Part shown: in pieces, positions 5,853 through 6,683 of the stretch
Position numbering within the stretch: position 1 is the first letter of the stretch
How the letters are laid out: every line of letters begins with the position of its first letter
Assembly: GCA_025934615.1 (NCBI GenBank)
Contig: JAICXS010000104.1
Location: forward strand, 1-6,683
DNA length: 6,683 nucleotides
Direction of reading: 5' to 3'
Origin: Nitrospiraceae bacterium
GTDB lineage: Bacteria > Nitrospirota > Nitrospiria > Nitrospirales > Nitrospiraceae
Notes under the pieces: generated by a model
The model's input: the letters and a program-made list of their open reading frames with translations, nothing else
Told to the model about the DNA's origin: nothing
The model's database searches: none
Made by a program: the position numbers and the translations under genes

Positions 5853-6683
5853 ATGAATGATGCCTTGCTTCAGCGGTTGCGTATCTATCTCGATCCCCCG
5901 GCCTGTCGCGTCCCACTGGCTGCCGTATCGATTGCGTTCCTGAATGGCCATGCGATCGAGTCCGGCATCATGACTCCAGCCGGTGAAGGTTCAGATGCCG
6001 GGGTCAACGTCGACTCGCGGTTTGTGGTGCAGAGTATCACCAAAAGCTTCACGGCGGCCGTTATCCTGCGCCTGGTGGCGTCGGGCACATTGCGCTTGGA
6101 TGCGTTCCTATCTGAATGGCTGCCGGATGTGCCGAACGCTGCTCGCATCACGATACGACAATGCCTGCAGCACACCAGTGGCTTACCGGACTACGGGGCG
6201 CTGCCCGAGTATCATGAGGCGGTGCAGCAAGGAGCCACGCCATGGACGTTCACGGAGTTCCTGCACCGTACGCACGCAGAGCAGTTGCTGTTTGAGCCGG
6301 GACAGGGATGGCGGTACTCCAACATCGGCTACATGGTCCTGCGCCGGCTCATTGAAACAGTGTGCGGGCACAGCTTTGCTGAGACCGTGGAGGCAGAAGT
6401 GTGTCGGCCATTAGGACTCAAATACACCACTGTGATCCGAGATCGCGATGAGTACGAAACGCTGGTACCAGCCTACAGCATCTATCTGTCTTCTGATGGG
6501 TCGCCTGTCGAAGTTCGGAGACGATATGACCCAGGTTGGGTGGCGACGGGAGTCGTGGCCTCGACCGCTTCCGATCTCGTCCGTTTCTACGACCGGCTCA
6601 TGGCGGGCGATCTCTTGCCCAGTCGACTTCTCGACGAAATGCGGGCGATCGTGCGCGCCTCGACACTATCCAATCAACGATTC
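5853..6683 (+). CDS. Beta-lactamase family serine hydrolase (partial, C-terminus off right edge)
   Basis: The frame is open from ATG 5853 to the window edge, 277 codons without a stop. It matches the class C beta-lactamase/penicillin-binding-protein-like fold. The SxxK motif is SITK (Ser61 nucleophile, Lys64), in a VVQSITKSFTAAV context. IRQCLQHTSGLPDY (101-114) is the conserved segment after it, and YSN (155-157) within WRYSNIGYMVL is the second catalytic motif. The third motif (K/H-x-G) would lie beyond the window. There is no signal peptide, so the product is likely cytoplasmic, more in line with an esterase or peptidase than a secreted beta-lactamase; resistance should not be inferred. 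A weak AGG precedes the ATG; a GTG at 5838 is in frame. The gap after rluE is 68 nt, with a poor promoter candidate (TTACAT 5808-5813, AATTAT 5830-5835), so co-transcription with rluE or a separate promoter are both possible. Confidence 0.92.
   Translation, partial: MNDALLQRLRIYLDPPACRVPLAAVSIAFLNGHAIESGIMTPAGEGSDAGVNVDSRFVVQSITKSFTAAVILRLVASGTLRLDAFLSEWLPDVPNAARITIRQCLQHTSGLPDYGALPEYHEAVQQGATPWTFTEFLHRTHAEQLLFEPGQGWRYSNIGYMVLRRLIETVCGHSFAETVEAEVCRPLGLKYTTVIRDRDEYETLVPAYSIYLSSDGSPVEVRRRYDPGWVATGVVASTASDLVRFYDRLMAGDLLPSRLLDEMRAIVRASTLSNQRF

Noticed and set aside
5983..6414. Plus-strand ORF of 143 codons
   Set aside because: It is the +1-frame shadow of the beta-lactamase-family gene, whose SITK and YSN motifs are in the other frame.

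Overview
The window looks like an ordinary chromosomal stretch of a Gram-negative bacterium with moderately high GC. The gene set (a membrane-anchored mono-haem cytochrome c, a Tat-exported dienelactone hydrolase, a YpfJ-type peptidase, a CYTH-CHAD protein, RluE and a beta-lactamase-family hydrolase) would fit Nitrospira or a relative. That placement is inferred from gene style only. No mobile element, CRISPR array, tRNA, rRNA or recognisable defence system was found.

Layout. (1) Positions 1-377, minus strand: N-terminal part of a cytochrome c that runs off the left edge, preceded by a good sigma70-type promoter (489-517) and a leader of about 105 nt with two small dyads next to its start. 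(2) Positions 518-739: no convincing gene, then a 70-codon ORF at 740-952 with a strong Shine-Dalgarno. (3) Positions 993-1024: a perfect 13-bp inverted repeat, a bidirectional terminator between that ORF and a convergent gene. (4) Positions 1059-1568, minus strand: an unrecognised 169-residue protein with a natural six-histidine run and repeated, degenerate EF-hand-like segments. (5) Positions 1687-2565, plus strand: dienelactone hydrolase-family enzyme with a twin-arginine signal. (6) Positions 2631-3494, minus strand: YpfJ-like zinc metallopeptidase. (7) Positions 3650-5128, plus strand: CYTH-CHAD protein, divergent from ypfJ and preceded by a consensus -10 box. (8) Positions 5119-5784, plus strand: RluE-like 23S rRNA pseudouridine synthase overlapping the end of the CYTH-CHAD gene. 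(9) Positions 5853-6683, plus strand: beta-lactamase-family serine hydrolase running off the right edge.

The genes do not form one pathway. The tightest link is CYTH-CHAD with rluE: they overlap and are probably co-transcribed and translationally coupled, joining a predicted polyphosphate-type protein to an rRNA-modifying enzyme. Two of the real genes, the cytochrome and the serine hydrolase, are cut by the window edges. The least explained items are the His6/EF-hand-like protein, the small 740-952 ORF with the broken-looking reading frame before it, and the dyad-rich leader of the cytochrome gene.
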